Assembly (NCBI GenBank): GCA_034382075.1
Contig: JAXMOZ010000006.1
Span: 16,997 to 80,996 of the forward strand
Direction of reading: 5' to 3'
Source: JAEULH01 sp034382075
Lineage (GTDB): Bacteria; Pseudomonadota; Alphaproteobacteria; Rhodospirillales; Defluviicoccaceae
DNA length: 64,000 nucleotides
This document shows positions 26,242-34,285 of the stretch, one piece after another. Made by a program: the position numbers and the translations under genes. The notes below the pieces were generated by a model. The model searched no databases. It saw only the letters and a list, made by a program, of their open reading frames with translations, and was not told the DNA's origin. The first letter of the stretch is position 1, and every line of letters begins with the position of its first letter.

Positions 26242-28559
26242 GGCGTCTTCCTCGGCCGGGGAACGCCGCCGGGGGCGCTGTTCTGCTGCCGCTGCGGGCG
26301 AAGGCGGATGAGCGCATAGGCGGCAAACGCGGCGACGCCGACGACGACGATCTCGCCCAGCGTGTCGAGGGCGCGGAAGTCGACGAGAATGACGTTGACG
26401 ATGTTCCGTCCGTAGGCCTCGGGGACGGCGTGACTGGCGTAGTACTCCGGCAGGTGCTGGCTCGCCGGGACCGTGAGGACGGCGAGGGTGAGCGCGCTCA
26501 TGACGGCGCCGACGCCGAGCGCCAGGAGGGCATCGACCGGGCGGGGGCCGCGCCTGGCGACGCCGGTGTCGCGCAGCCGCGGCAGCTTCGGCAGGACCAC
26601 GGCGATGATGACGACGAACAGGATCTCGACCAGGAGCTGGGTCATGGCGACGTCGGGCGCGCCGTAGAGCAGGAAGATCATCGCCACGCAGGCGCCGACG
26701 GTGCCGAGCCCGCAGATGGCCGCGAGGCGGGTGCGGGCGACGATGGTGAGCCCGGTCCCGAGAAGCGCAAGCATCACGATCCCCCAGGCCTGGATCGGCA
26801 CCTCCACCGCCGGCTCCGGCCACGCCAGGCCGCCGAAATAGGCGAGTGTTCCCCCGGCCGCCACGACGACCACGGCGAACACGGCAAACAGGTAGTGGCG
26901 GAGGATCCCCGGCTGGATCAGCCGGGTCTGCAGCTTGGCCACGGCAGCGACCCCGTCCATCACCCGGTCGTAGCCGCCGTCGCCGCTGACGCCCAGCGCG
27001 TCGAAGAACGCGGCCACGCCCCGGCGGAGCCTGCGGTGGTAGCGCAGGACGAGGAGCCCAAGGGCGAAGGTGGCGATGCTCAGCACCAGCGGCAGGTTGA
27101 TGCCGTGCCACAGCGCGAGCTTCACCGTCTCCGGCGCTCCGAGCACGGCGGTGACCGCAGGCTGAACCAGGAAGTCGCCGACGATCGGCGGAACCAGGCC
27201 GAAGACGAGGCCCAAGGCGGCGAGCAGAACCGGGCCCGCGAGCATGGCCAGGGGCGCCTCGTGGGGCGCCTGCGGCGTCGGTTTCTGTCGGCCGATGAAG
27301 GGCAGCAGCGCCACGATCGCCGCCAGCGCCACCATGATGGCGTTGGCGATCACCGCCGCCGCGGCAACCAGCACCGGCTCGGACGCCACCGCCAGGGCGC
27401 CTTCGTACTTCAGCTCCTTGCCGATGAAGCCCAGCAGCGGCGGAAAGCCCGCCATGGACAAGGCCGCCGCCATCCCCGCGACGGCTGTGACCGGCATGGC
27501 CCGGAACAGGCCACCCAGGACGTTGGCGTCCCGGCTGCCGCTGCCGTGGTCGACGTTGCCGATCACCAGGAACAGCGCGCACTTGTAGAGCGAGTGGACG
27601 ATGAGGAAGGTGATCGCGGCGGCAATGCCGATCCTGTCGTCCGAGCCCAGAAACATGGTGAGCAGGCCCAGCGCCAGCACCGTGGTGTAGGCGAGGACCA
27701 GCTTCAGGTCGGTCTGGCGCAGGGCGATCACCGCCGCCATCACCGCGGTGACCGCGCCGAACAGCGTGAGCGTCCATATCCACACCTCGGTAGAGCCGAG
27801 CGTCGGCTGCAGCCGGGCAAGGAGATAAATGCCGGCCTTCACCATGGTTGCCGAGTGCAGGTAGGCGCTGACCGGCGTCGGCGCGGCCATGGCGTTGGGC
27901 AGCCAGAAGTGGAAGGGGAACTGCGCCGACTTGGTGAAGGCGCCGGCCAGCACCAGGATCAGGATGGCGAGGTAGAGCGGATCGGCGCGGACCTGCTCGC
28001 CCCGCTCGATGAGCTCCGACAGCTCCAGGCTGCCGCCGGCCTCGCCGAGGAGGAGGAAGCCCGCGAGCATGGCAAGCCCGCCCAAGCCGGTAACCAGCAA
28101 CGCCTGCAAGGCGTTGCGGCGGGCGCGCGGGTCGTCGTGGTCGAGGCCGATGAGCAGGAACGAGGTGACCGACGTGAGCTCCCAGAACACGAACAGCGTG
28201 ATCAGGTTGTCGGCCAAAACGAGGCCCAGCATCGCCACCATGAAGGCGAAGAGGTAGACGAAGAACCGGCCGTAGTAGCGATGGCCGGCGAGATAGGCGC
28301 TGGCGTGCAGGGCGACGAGGGCGCCGATGCCGCTGATCATCAGCGCGAACAGCAGGCTCAGGCCGTCGACGTAGAAGGAGAGGTTGACGCCGATACCGGG
28401 CGCCCAGGGGTAGGCGAGCCGATAGGTTTCGCCGGCTGCGACCGTTGGGACGAGGCTCGCGAACCCGCTCGCCGCCGCAACCGCGGCAACGATCAACAGC
28501 CACGGCGACAGGCGGGTAAGCGGTCCCGCCGGTACGGCCGCCGATCCCGCCGCCGCCAT
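26238..28559 (-). CDS. mnhA: Na+/H+ antiporter subunit A (Mrp/Mnh)
   Basis: The protein has 773 residues, the large subunit of the Mrp complex. The N-terminal two thirds resemble NuoL, with LITLFVFWELTSVTSFLLIG, TKSAQFPFHFWLPNAMAAPTP and SLYKCALFLVIGNVDHG. The last part (about 600-760) holds the DUF4040/MnhB-like extension, with YGAPDVAMTQLLVEILFVV. Mrp exchanges cytoplasmic Na+ for external H+ and supports growth at high pH or salt. This is the first gene of the operon mnhABCDEFG-usp-usp. No promoter stands out in the gap upstream. Confidence 0.97.
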   Translation of the reverse strand: MAAAGSAAVPAGPLTRLSPWLLIVAAVAAASGFASLVPTVAAGETYRLAYPWAPGIGVNLSFYVDGLSLLFALMISGIGALVALHASAYLAGHRYYGRFFVYLFAFMVAMLGLVLADNLITLFVFWELTSVTSFLLIGLDHDDPRARRNALQALLVTGLGGLAMLAGFLLLGEAGGSLELSELIERGEQVRADPLYLAILILVLAGAFTKSAQFPFHFWLPNAMAAPTPVSAYLHSATMVKAGIYLLARLQPTLGSTEVWIWTLTLFGAVTAVMAAVIALRQTDLKLVLAYTTVLALGLLTMFLGSDDRIGIAAAITFLIVHSLYKCALFLVIGNVDHGSGSRDANVLGGLFRAMPVTAVAGMAAALSMAGFPPLLGFIGKELKYEGALAVASEPVLVAAAAVIANAIMVALAAIVALLPFIGRQKPTPQAPHEAPLAMLAGPVLLAALGLVFGLVPPIVGDFLVQPAVTAVLGAPETVKLALWHGINLPLVLSIATFALGLLVLRYHRRLRRGVAAFFDALGVSGDGGYDRVMDGVAAVAKLQTRLIQPGILRHYLFAVFAVVVVAAGGTLAYFGGLAWPEPAVEVPIQAWGIVMLALLGTGLTIVARTRLAAICGLGTVGACVAMIFLLYGAPDVAMTQLLVEILFVVIIAVVLPKLPRLRDTGVARRGPRPVDALLALGVGAVMSALTLAVLTVPASQHLPEYYASHAVPEAYGRNIVNVILVDFRALDTLGEIVVVGVAAFAAYALIRLRPQRQQNSAPGGVPRPRKTP

Positions 28560-28704
28560 CAGGCCCCGCCCTGGGTCGGCTTTAGGAAGCCGCCGGCGGC
28601 AGGCTGTCTTACCGGTTCGCCCGGACTGTTTTGCAGATCCCGCATCCGCGTAAGAAAGGCGTTAGCGCCGCGCGAGGCAAGGTTTCCGTAGGGCGGCCTT
28701 CGGC

Positions 28705-28727
28705 GGTGGCGCCGTTCAGGCGCCACC
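28705..28727 (-). terminator. Hairpin downstream of the zeta-inhibitor gene
   Basis: A perfect 9-bp stem GGTGGCGCC-GTTCA-GGCGCCACC lies 18 bp past the stop of the minus-strand gene at 28745. No clear T-run follows on the minus strand. It separates this short gene pair from mnhA. Confidence 0.5.
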
Positions 28728-28744
28728 CTGTCGGGCCGGCCGCC

Positions 28745-29098
28745 TCAAGCCGCGTGCGGCCGAGGCCTCTCGCTGCCGCCCGTCTCGCCGAACTCCATGG
28801 CCGCCACCTTGTGGAACCGCTCCAGTTCGGCGTGCAGATCGGGCTCGCTCAGCGTCACGCCGGCATTGGCGAGATCGCCGATCAGCGCCTTCACCATGTG
28901 CTGGTCGCCCGGCTTGACGATGGCCTCGCCGACGACGTCGGTGGCGTAGCCTGCGCTTTCCCGTTCCCCCAGCCCCAGCCGTTCCGCCACCCAAAGGGCG
29001 ATCAGCCGGTTGCGGCGGTTGCGGATGACGAAGTCCATTTCCTGGCGCTTGCTGTAGCGGGCTTCATCGACGCGATGAACTTTGCTGAGATCGACCAT
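28745..29098 (-). CDS. ATP synthase zeta-subunit-type inhibitor (DUF1476)
   Basis: The protein has 117 residues. It matches the alphaproteobacterial zeta subunit, which blocks F1-ATPase rotation. Recognisable parts are RYSKRQEMDFVIRNRRNRLIALWVAERLGL, the acidic middle with KPGDQHMVKALIGDLANAGV, and ELERFHKVAAMEFGE. Usual length is about 105; this one has a slightly longer C-terminus. Some residues differ from the best-known zeta proteins, so it may be a divergent paralog. It directly follows a small ORF (1 nt gap). Confidence 0.8.
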   Translation of the reverse strand: MVDLSKVHRVDEARYSKRQEMDFVIRNRRNRLIALWVAERLGLGERESAGYATDVVGEAIVKPGDQHMVKALIGDLANAGVTLSEPDLHAELERFHKVAAMEFGETGGSERPRPHAA

Positions 29099-29099
29099 T

Positions 29100-29294
29100 T
29101 TATAACCGTCCTCCGTGTGAGCCGATGTCCGAGAGCCGCTCGTGCAGCGTCTTCGGGTGAGAGCAGTGGGCGTATTCCTGATGCGTCAGGGCGAGGAGCT
29201 GGGCGACGTCGAACGTCTCCATCGCGCTCGGCGCGTGCGAGCCGAGGCCGAGGGTCGCTTCGGGTCGGCTCGATCCGGATCGTCCTTGCAGCAT
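29100..29294 (-). CDS. Small hypothetical protein upstream of the zeta inhibitor
   Basis: An ORF of 64 codons (ATG 29294, GGATGGGG about 7 nt upstream) ends 1 nt before the zeta-type gene. A shorter form of 40 residues starts at ATG 29222 (METFDVAQLLALTHQEYAHC). The sequence has His, Cys and Glu but no recognised motif. The tight spacing suggests an operon; coding is not proven. Confidence 0.4.
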   Translation of the reverse strand: MLQGRSGSSRPEATLGLGSHAPSAMETFDVAQLLALTHQEYAHCSHPKTLHERLSDIGSHGGRL

Positions 29295-29399
29295 CGTTCA
29301 TCCCCATCCGTATGTTTGTGCTTGAGCATGTCGATACACGAGAGATGAGGGACGACGGCTGATCCTCCCAATCGATTTGAGCGCTACTATTGATAGGTT

Positions 29400-30335
29400 T
29401 TAGGTATCAGCGTCTGCCGGCAGAACGGCGACGTCGGCGCCGGCCGCGCCGAGCGCATCGCGGATGTGGGCGGCGAGCGCGGCGTACTCGCTGCCCCGGG
29501 CCGAGAGCCGCCGCCAGACCAGGCCGATGCGGCGGCTCGGCGGCGGCGGCGTAAACGGCCGGACGACGATCTGGCTGTCGTGCAAGGCCTCGGCGCGGAC
29601 ATAGAGGGAGGGGAGGAAGGTGGCGCCCAGGCCCATTCCCGCCATCTGCCGCAGGGTGTCGAGGCTGGTGGTGGCATAGTCGAGCAGCGCCTTGGCGCCA
29701 TAGGCCCGGCACAGGGCGAGCACCTGCGCATGCAGGCTGTGCCCGGGCTCCAGCGCCAGCACGGTGAGGTCGCGGAGGTCGTCCAGGGCAAGGACGTCCT
29801 TTGCCGCCAGCGGATGGCCCTTCGGCAGCGCCAGCCACAGCGGCTCGTCGAACAGCGCCACCGTGCGCAAGGCCTCGCGCCTGAGCGGCAGGGGGAACAG
29901 CACGACGTCGAGGTCGCCCTCCTCCAGCCGGCGCATCAGGTTCTCCGCTCCCTCCTCGCGGAGGTAGAGCGTGAGGCCGGGGTAGCGCTGGCGGAGGAAC
30001 GGGAGGACGTGGGGGAAAAGATAGGGGCCGAGGGAGGGAAGGACGCCCAGCCGCAGCGTGCCTTCGAGGATGTGCCGGCCCTTCTCGGCGAGCTCGGCGA
30101 TGTCGCTGACCTCGCGCAGGACCCGGCGCGCCCGCTCGGCGATCTCGGCGCCGAGCGGCGTCATCACCACCCGCCTGCGGCTGCGCTCGACCAGCTGGAC
30201 CTTGAGCCGCGCCTCCAGCTCGCCGAGCTGGGTGCTCAGCGTCGGCTGGCTCACATGGCAGATCTCGGCCGCCCGGCGGAAGCTCAGGGTGTCGGCGATG
30301 GCGACGAGATAGCGGAGCTGGCGGAGCGTGGGCAC
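29400..30335 (-). CDS. LysR-family regulator, OxyR-like but lacking the peroxidatic cysteine
   Basis: The protein has 311 residues from GTG 30335, chosen because the family starts PTLRQLRYLVAIADT; an upstream in-frame start at 30422 adds 29 unlikely residues. The winged helix-turn-helix spans about 1-60 (SFRRAAEICHVSQPTLSTQLGELE). The periplasmic-binding-like domain resembles OxyR: EGTLRLGVLPSLGPYLFPHVLP and MAGMGLGATFLPSLYV. In the redox loop the sequence is GHSLHAQVLALC. The position of E. coli Cys199 is Ser (about residue 200), while Cys208 is kept (about 209). A normal disulfide switch is therefore impossible. It diverges from an FlK-like thioesterase gene, a candidate target. A broken copy of its N-terminus lies 0.7 kb away. 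Confidence 0.85.
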   Translation of the reverse strand: MPTLRQLRYLVAIADTLSFRRAAEICHVSQPTLSTQLGELEARLKVQLVERSRRRVVMTPLGAEIAERARRVLREVSDIAELAEKGRHILEGTLRLGVLPSLGPYLFPHVLPFLRQRYPGLTLYLREEGAENLMRRLEEGDLDVVLFPLPLRREALRTVALFDEPLWLALPKGHPLAAKDVLALDDLRDLTVLALEPGHSLHAQVLALCRAYGAKALLDYATTSLDTLRQMAGMGLGATFLPSLYVRAEALHDSQIVVRPFTPPPPSRRIGLVWRRLSARGSEYAALAAHIRDALGAAGADVAVLPADADT

Positions 30336-30452
30336 GTGGAAACCTCGGAGCGCAACTTCACCCGGCGGCGGTGCATCGATACAAAAGCAGATAATGAGCT
30401 TTTCTGCCCGTCGTTGATGCACAGGCGGGGCGCCAGCCGGAGGACGCTTCAG

Positions 30453-30896
30453 ATGCTGAATACGTTACGCCTTGGGATGGTCGAGACCATCGAGTTCGAG
30501 GTGCCGCGGGAGAAGACTGTTCCCTTTCTCTATCCCGAGTCGGCCGAGTTCCAGGAGTTTCCAGAAGTATTTGCGACCGGCTACATGGTCGGGCTGATGG
30601 AGTGGTGTTGCGTTCGCTCGCTTGCCCCTGCCCTCGAGGAGGGAGAAGGCAGCCTCGGAACCGCGATCAACGTGTCACACATCGCCGCCACGCCGCCCGG
30701 CTCCCGGGTTCAGGTTAAAGCAACCGTCGAGAGCGTCAGGGGCCGAGAGGTAATCTGGCACGTTGTCGCGCGGGACGATCTGGATGTTATCGGGGAAGGT
30801 CAGATTGGTCGAACGGTCGTCAAGTGGTCCAGCTTCAGCGGGCGGCTCGCTGAGAAGAGCGCTGCAATCGCCAGGATGCGGAACGGCCAGCGCTAA
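30453..30896 (+). CDS. Hot-dog thioesterase of the fluoroacetyl-CoA thioesterase (FlK) type
   Basis: The protein has 147 residues from ATG 30453. It has the single hot-dog fold length and layout of FlK. The FlK catalytic residues fall at identical positions: Thr42, Glu50 (ATGYMVGLMEWCC) and His76 (AINVSHIAATPPG). The aromatic lid residues Phe33 and Phe36 (AEFQEFPEVF) are also kept. FlK hydrolyses fluoroacetyl-CoA in Streptomyces cattleya; many bacteria have relatives with unknown acyl-CoA substrates. The gene diverges from the LysR regulator, with a 117-bp shared region. Confidence 0.85.
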   Translation: MLNTLRLGMVETIEFEVPREKTVPFLYPESAEFQEFPEVFATGYMVGLMEWCCVRSLAPALEEGEGSLGTAINVSHIAATPPGSRVQVKATVESVRGREVIWHVVARDDLDVIGEGQIGRTVVKWSSFSGRLAEKSAAIARMRNGQR

Positions 30897-31009
30897 GGCT
30901 GCAGCCGCTCCCAAGACGAACATGTCTACGGAAACTCGAAGGTTCTGAGCCTGGGCGGCGAGCTCAGCCGTGGAAAGCTGCTCTTGGTGCGCCGCCGCGA
31001 CTGTCTCCG

Positions 31010-31208
31010 CGCGATCTCGGCGCCGAGCGGCGTCATCACCACCCGCCTGCGGCTGCGCTCGACCAGCTGGACCTTCAGCCGCGCCTCCAGCTCGCCGAGC
31101 TGGTGCTCAGCGTCGGCTGGCTCACATGGCAGATCTCGGCCGCCCGGCGAAAGCTCAGGGTGTCGGCGATGGCGACGAGATAGCGGAGCTGGCGGAGCGT
31201 GGCCACGC
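31010..31208 (-). pseudogene. Broken partial duplicate of the LysR regulator N-terminus
   Basis: About 197 bp are almost identical to 30139-30335, the region coding for the start and DNA-binding domain of the LysR gene. Near 31101 the copy has GAGCTGGTGCTC where the parent has GAGCTGGGTGCTC, a 1-bp deletion that breaks the frame. The effector domain is absent. It reads on the minus strand like the parent and is probably inert. Confidence 0.85.
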
Positions 31209-31265
31209 GTCACCTCACTGCAACGTCGGGAAGGTCGTGGCCTGCCTTCGCGCTGGGCGGAATGC

Positions 31266-31733
31266 CTAGGCTGCCTTCTGCACCAGGTGCCAGCCGCCGC
31301 CGCTCTCCTCCTTGTTTACCGCAACATCCCCCGCCTGGTCTTCCAGCGCCGCCAAGTCCCGCAGGAAAGCCTGGATGCTGGAACCGCGCTGCATCTGCTC
31401 CGCGCACATGAGCCGGATCATTCTTTCCGCCGCGCCGTCCACCTTGGTCTTCTCTTTCTCCCAACGGGCAACCGTCTGCTCGTCCACCGCAAGCAGCGTT
31501 CCAAGCGCGCGCTGTGACAGGTTCAGGTGGTGCCTCAGGAAGCGGATCTCCCGCCCCATCAGCGTTCTCTTGCCGAACACCAGATGCTCGGCGATGGCGC
31601 CAAGAAGGCCGTCAAGATCGTCGATCCGGACGATCTTTCCCTGAGCGCTCTCCTCGTGCCTGAAACCGTTCACGAGGTACACATTATCGAGGCCACACTC
31701 GGTGAGAGTGATAGAGACGGCCCACAGCGTCAC
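31266..31733 (-). CDS. XRE-family helix-turn-helix protein
   Basis: The protein has 155 residues (GTG start at 31733). The N-terminal part carries ECGLDNVYLVNGF, a signature of a small regulator family with a short N-terminal beta domain. The XRE helix-turn-helix follows at about 62-100 (REIRFLRHHLNLSQRALGTLLAVDEQTVARWEKEKTK). The C-terminal 40 residues are not recognised. Similar proteins are often antitoxin-like regulators on mobile DNA, but no toxin gene is adjacent. An AT-rich region borders its 5' side. Confidence 0.75.
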   Translation of the reverse strand: MTLWAVSITLTECGLDNVYLVNGFRHEESAQGKIVRIDDLDGLLGAIAEHLVFGKRTLMGREIRFLRHHLNLSQRALGTLLAVDEQTVARWEKEKTKVDGAAERMIRLMCAEQMQRGSSIQAFLRDLAALEDQAGDVAVNKEESGGGWHLVQKAA

Positions 31734-31739
31734 AATCCT

Positions 31740-32110
31740 CTAGAGCAATGTAATCGGGCTCTGTGAATCTTGTGGCGAGCATTCTGGCAAGTGTTATTTC
31801 CGGATGCGCATAAAGTTTACTATGAACGGCGATCAGGGCAGTACCCAAGATCAACCGTGCAGAATACCAGGATAGTGATGCTTAGGAACCTAGTACGATC
31901 CATGGGATCTATGTTCTTGAATGCGCATGATGAAGTAACAAGAAGGTACAAAGTTCTAAAAGGTAAGGTTGGAAAGGATATACTTGCGAATGGTCATAGC
32001 TCGAACCCTGCTACGTAGCAGCGTTTGCGTGGTATAAACTTGATGTAAATTTTAGGACACGGCGCATTGACCCCAAGTTCAAGCTAGCTAGACTGCATAT
32101 ATTATTACTT
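31740..32110. other. AT-rich intergenic stretch, no convincing gene
   Basis: This 370-bp region is visibly richer in A and T than its surroundings and has many TATA-like words. An ORF of 82 codons from a TTG at about 31770 has no Shine-Dalgarno and no recognised motif, so I do not call it. A -10-like TATATT lies close to the ATG of the next small ORF. The base composition suggests imported DNA or a promoter-dense regulatory region. Confidence 0.5.
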
Positions 32111-32341
32111 ATGAATAGCTTGGCTAATCCAGATGGTCAGCCACCCATGAGCGTTGCCAAGATGGAGGCCTACTGCGAGAAGATCAACAAGATACTTTGG
32201 AATCCTTCTAAAGCTGATGATCTGTGCGCACGTTCAGCCAGCCTTGTGGAGAAAGTCGCGGAGGGAAGGTTCGAGAGAGACACAATCAGAACCCAGGCGG
32301 TCACTGAACGGGTGGTCGCCCAATGCAAGGAGACCGGGTGA
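32111..32341 (+). CDS. Small hypothetical protein (76 aa)
   Basis: The predicted product has 76 residues with an amphipathic, charged profile (MEAYCEKINKILWNPSKADD; FERDTIRTQAVTERVVAQC). No domain is recognised. There is no clear Shine-Dalgarno. Its stop codon lies in the loop of a strong terminator hairpin, which supports real transcription through this ORF. It follows an AT-rich stretch. Confidence 0.45.
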   Translation: MNSLANPDGQPPMSVAKMEAYCEKINKILWNPSKADDLCARSASLVEKVAEGRFERDTIRTQAVTERVVAQCKETG

Positions 32342-32355
32342 AAGCCGGTCTCCTT
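32327..32355. terminator. Bidirectional terminator spanning two stop codons
   Basis: A perfect 11-bp stem AAGGAGACCGG/CCGGTCTCCTT with a 7-nt loop. It contains the TGA of the small plus-strand ORF in its loop and overlaps the TAA of the minus-strand methyltransferase gene. It would serve both convergent units. Confidence 0.8.
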
Positions 32356-33559
32356 AATCGAGGTGCAGCGTCAGCGTCTTGAGGTAGGCGCTCTCGGGCA
32401 GATGCGGATGGATCGGGTGGTCCGGCGCCGCTCCGGCGGCGCGGATGATCCGGCCGCTCCGCCCGGCGGCGGCGATGCCGCGGACGACTTCGCCGGCGAA
32501 CGCCGCCGCCTCGACATTGTGCGAGCAGGAGGCGGCAAACAGGATCCCGCCCGGCGCCACCACCGCCGCAGCGAGCCGCGCCAGCTTGCGGTAGCCGCGA
32601 AGGCCGGTGGCGAGGTCCTTCCGCGACTTCACGAAGGCCGGCGGGTCGGCGACCACCACCGAGAAGCGCTCGCGCTCCGCGCCGAGGCCTTCGAGCGCCT
32701 CGAACACCTGGGCCCGGCGGAAGCTGCAGCGGTCGGTGACGTTGTTGGCCGAAGCCGCCCGCGCGGCCAAAGCCAGCGCCGGTTCGGAGGATTCGATCCC
32801 GAGCACGCCGGAGGCGCCGGCGGCAGCGGCGGCGACGGCGAAGCCGCCGCTGTGGCAATAGGCGTCGAGCAGCCGCCAGCCCTTCGCCAGATGGGCGATG
32901 AAGCTGCGATTGTCGCGCTGGTCGAAGAACCAGCCGGTCTTCTGCCCGGCGAGCAGGTCGGCCGCGTAGACGACGCCGTTCTCGCGAACCTCGACGGGCC
33001 CGTCGAGCCGGCCCTTGGCGAGCGAGACCGACCTCTCCAGGCCCTCGCTCGCCCGCGCCGGCGTGTCGTTGCGCAGGACGATGACCTCGGGGGCGAGCAC
33101 GGCGTCCAGCGCCGCCACCACCGCCTCGACGAGAGCGTCGGCGCCGGCGGTATTGGCCTGGACGACCAGCGCGGCGCCGAAGCGGTCCACCACCAGCCCG
33201 GGGAGGCCGTCCGCCTCGGCGTGGATCAGCCGGTAGTACGGCTCGGCGAACAGCCGCTGGCGCAGATCCAGGGCGCGCCGAAGCCTCCCCTCGATGAAGC
33301 CGGCATCGAGGTCGCGGTCCGGGTTGCGGGCGAACAGGCGGAAGGCGATCAGCGCATGGGGGTTGAAGCTGCCGGTGCCGAGCGGCTTGCCGTCGACCCG
33401 GTGGAGGCTCACGATCGTTCCGGGCGGCAGCGCCTTCGCCTCGGCGTCCATCCGCACCTCGTTGGAGTAGGCCCACGGGTGGCCGTGGCCGATCCGCTTG
33501 TCGCGGCCGGGGAGCAGGTAGATGCGCGGGCGCGGCGAGGTGGGGGCTGACATGTCCAT
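32354..33559 (-). CDS. RlmI-type 23S rRNA (cytosine-C5) methyltransferase
   Basis: The protein has 401 residues from the ATG at 33559 (a second ATG is at 33553). An N-terminal PUA domain (about 10-85) contains KRIGHGHPWAYSNEV. A central EEHEA-like domain and a Rossmann methyltransferase follow: GQKTGWFFDQRDNRSFI, LLDAYCHSGGFAVAAA, and VVADPPAFVKSRKD. The catalytic Cys is in FAASCSHNV. E. coli RlmI methylates C1962 of 23S rRNA; orthology is likely but not certain. The 3' end shares a terminator with the small ORF. Confidence 0.92.
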   Translation of the reverse strand: MDMSAPTSPRPRIYLLPGRDKRIGHGHPWAYSNEVRMDAEAKALPPGTIVSLHRVDGKPLGTGSFNPHALIAFRLFARNPDRDLDAGFIEGRLRRALDLRQRLFAEPYYRLIHAEADGLPGLVVDRFGAALVVQANTAGADALVEAVVAALDAVLAPEVIVLRNDTPARASEGLERSVSLAKGRLDGPVEVRENGVVYAADLLAGQKTGWFFDQRDNRSFIAHLAKGWRLLDAYCHSGGFAVAAAAAGASGVLGIESSEPALALAARAASANNVTDRCSFRRAQVFEALEGLGAERERFSVVVADPPAFVKSRKDLATGLRGYRKLARLAAAVVAPGGILFAASCSHNVEAAAFAGEVVRGIAAAGRSGRIIRAAGAAPDHPIHPHLPESAYLKTLTLHLD

Positions 33560-33667
33560 CCGTCTGCAGGGGAGCGACCTTGTAGACCGCGCCGGCCCCG
33601 GGCTCAACGCGCGAAGCCGTTCAGTTGCCGAGCGCACCCGCGACTTACAGGAGATCAGGGCGGGACG

Positions 33668-34285
33668 TCAGGCGACAGCCTCCAGGATCGCGTCACAGAA
33701 GGTGTTGAAGCTGCGAGAGGACGAGCGCTCACGTTCGATCAAAGGGCCGAGCCTGTGTGCCAGCTCAACCTTGCGCAGCCCAGTCTTGAAGTAGCCACAC
33801 CGCTGGAGCACGCGCTCGAAAGCCTCCCAGGCTCCTTGTATGGCGTCAGGATCGCGGTACTTCTTGCTCCGGTTGATCCGGTTGCCGACCCTTGGGTAAG
33901 CAGCGCACACCGCCTGCCAGTCGCCAAAGTACCATGACTCCAGTTCTTCAACGACGATGCGATTGACCACCTGCCAAGAGCCGCTACGCGGTGTGCTGCG
34001 GGTCGAGAGCCCGGAACGCCGCGCCATATCCTCAAGACGTCGCTTCAGGTTGTGACAATCTTCATCATCCCGATCGACCACGACGACGACTCGATGGTCC
34101 GCAGGAAGCCAAGCGGCATAAGCCCGAAGGCGCGCCTCAAGCTTGTCGAGCAAATCTGCTTTGCCCTGGAACGGGTGGACCTTGAACGTAGATCTTCCGA
34201 TCAACAGGCGGTCCAGGAGCTCGCTGAGAAACGCCTCCATCGGAGGCTCTTCGACGAGCACTTCAAGATGACACGCCGCCGTCAT
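33668..34285 (-). CDS. DUF4276 family protein (Toprim-like), partner of an ABC-type ATPase
   Basis: The protein has 205 residues from the ATG at 34285, which overlaps the stop of the ATPase gene (ATGA). The start LEVLVEEPPMEAFLSELL and the acidic run VVVVVDRDDEDCHNLKRRL (about 66-84) match DUF4276. An early Glu (12/13) plus the DRDDED cluster (71-76) resembles a Toprim metal site, which would make it a nuclease or nuclease-like effector. That assignment is inference. The translational coupling to the ATPase argues for a two-gene functional unit. Confidence 0.8.
   Translation of the reverse strand: MTAACHLEVLVEEPPMEAFLSELLDRLLIGRSTFKVHPFQGKADLLDKLEARLRAYAAWLPADHRVVVVVDRDDEDCHNLKRRLEDMARRSGLSTRSTPRSGSWQVVNRIVVEELESWYFGDWQAVCAAYPRVGNRINRSKKYRDPDAIQGAWEAFERVLQRCGYFKTGLRKVELAHRLGPLIERERSSSRSFNTFCDAILEAVA

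Noticed and set aside
26430..28691. Plus-strand ORF of 753 codons opposite mnhA
   Set aside because: Shadow frame rich in His, Gln and Arg; MnhA is clear on the other strand.
31770..32018. 82-codon ORF in the AT-rich stretch
   Set aside because: No ribosome binding site, non-ATG start and no motif; described as part of the intergenic region only.
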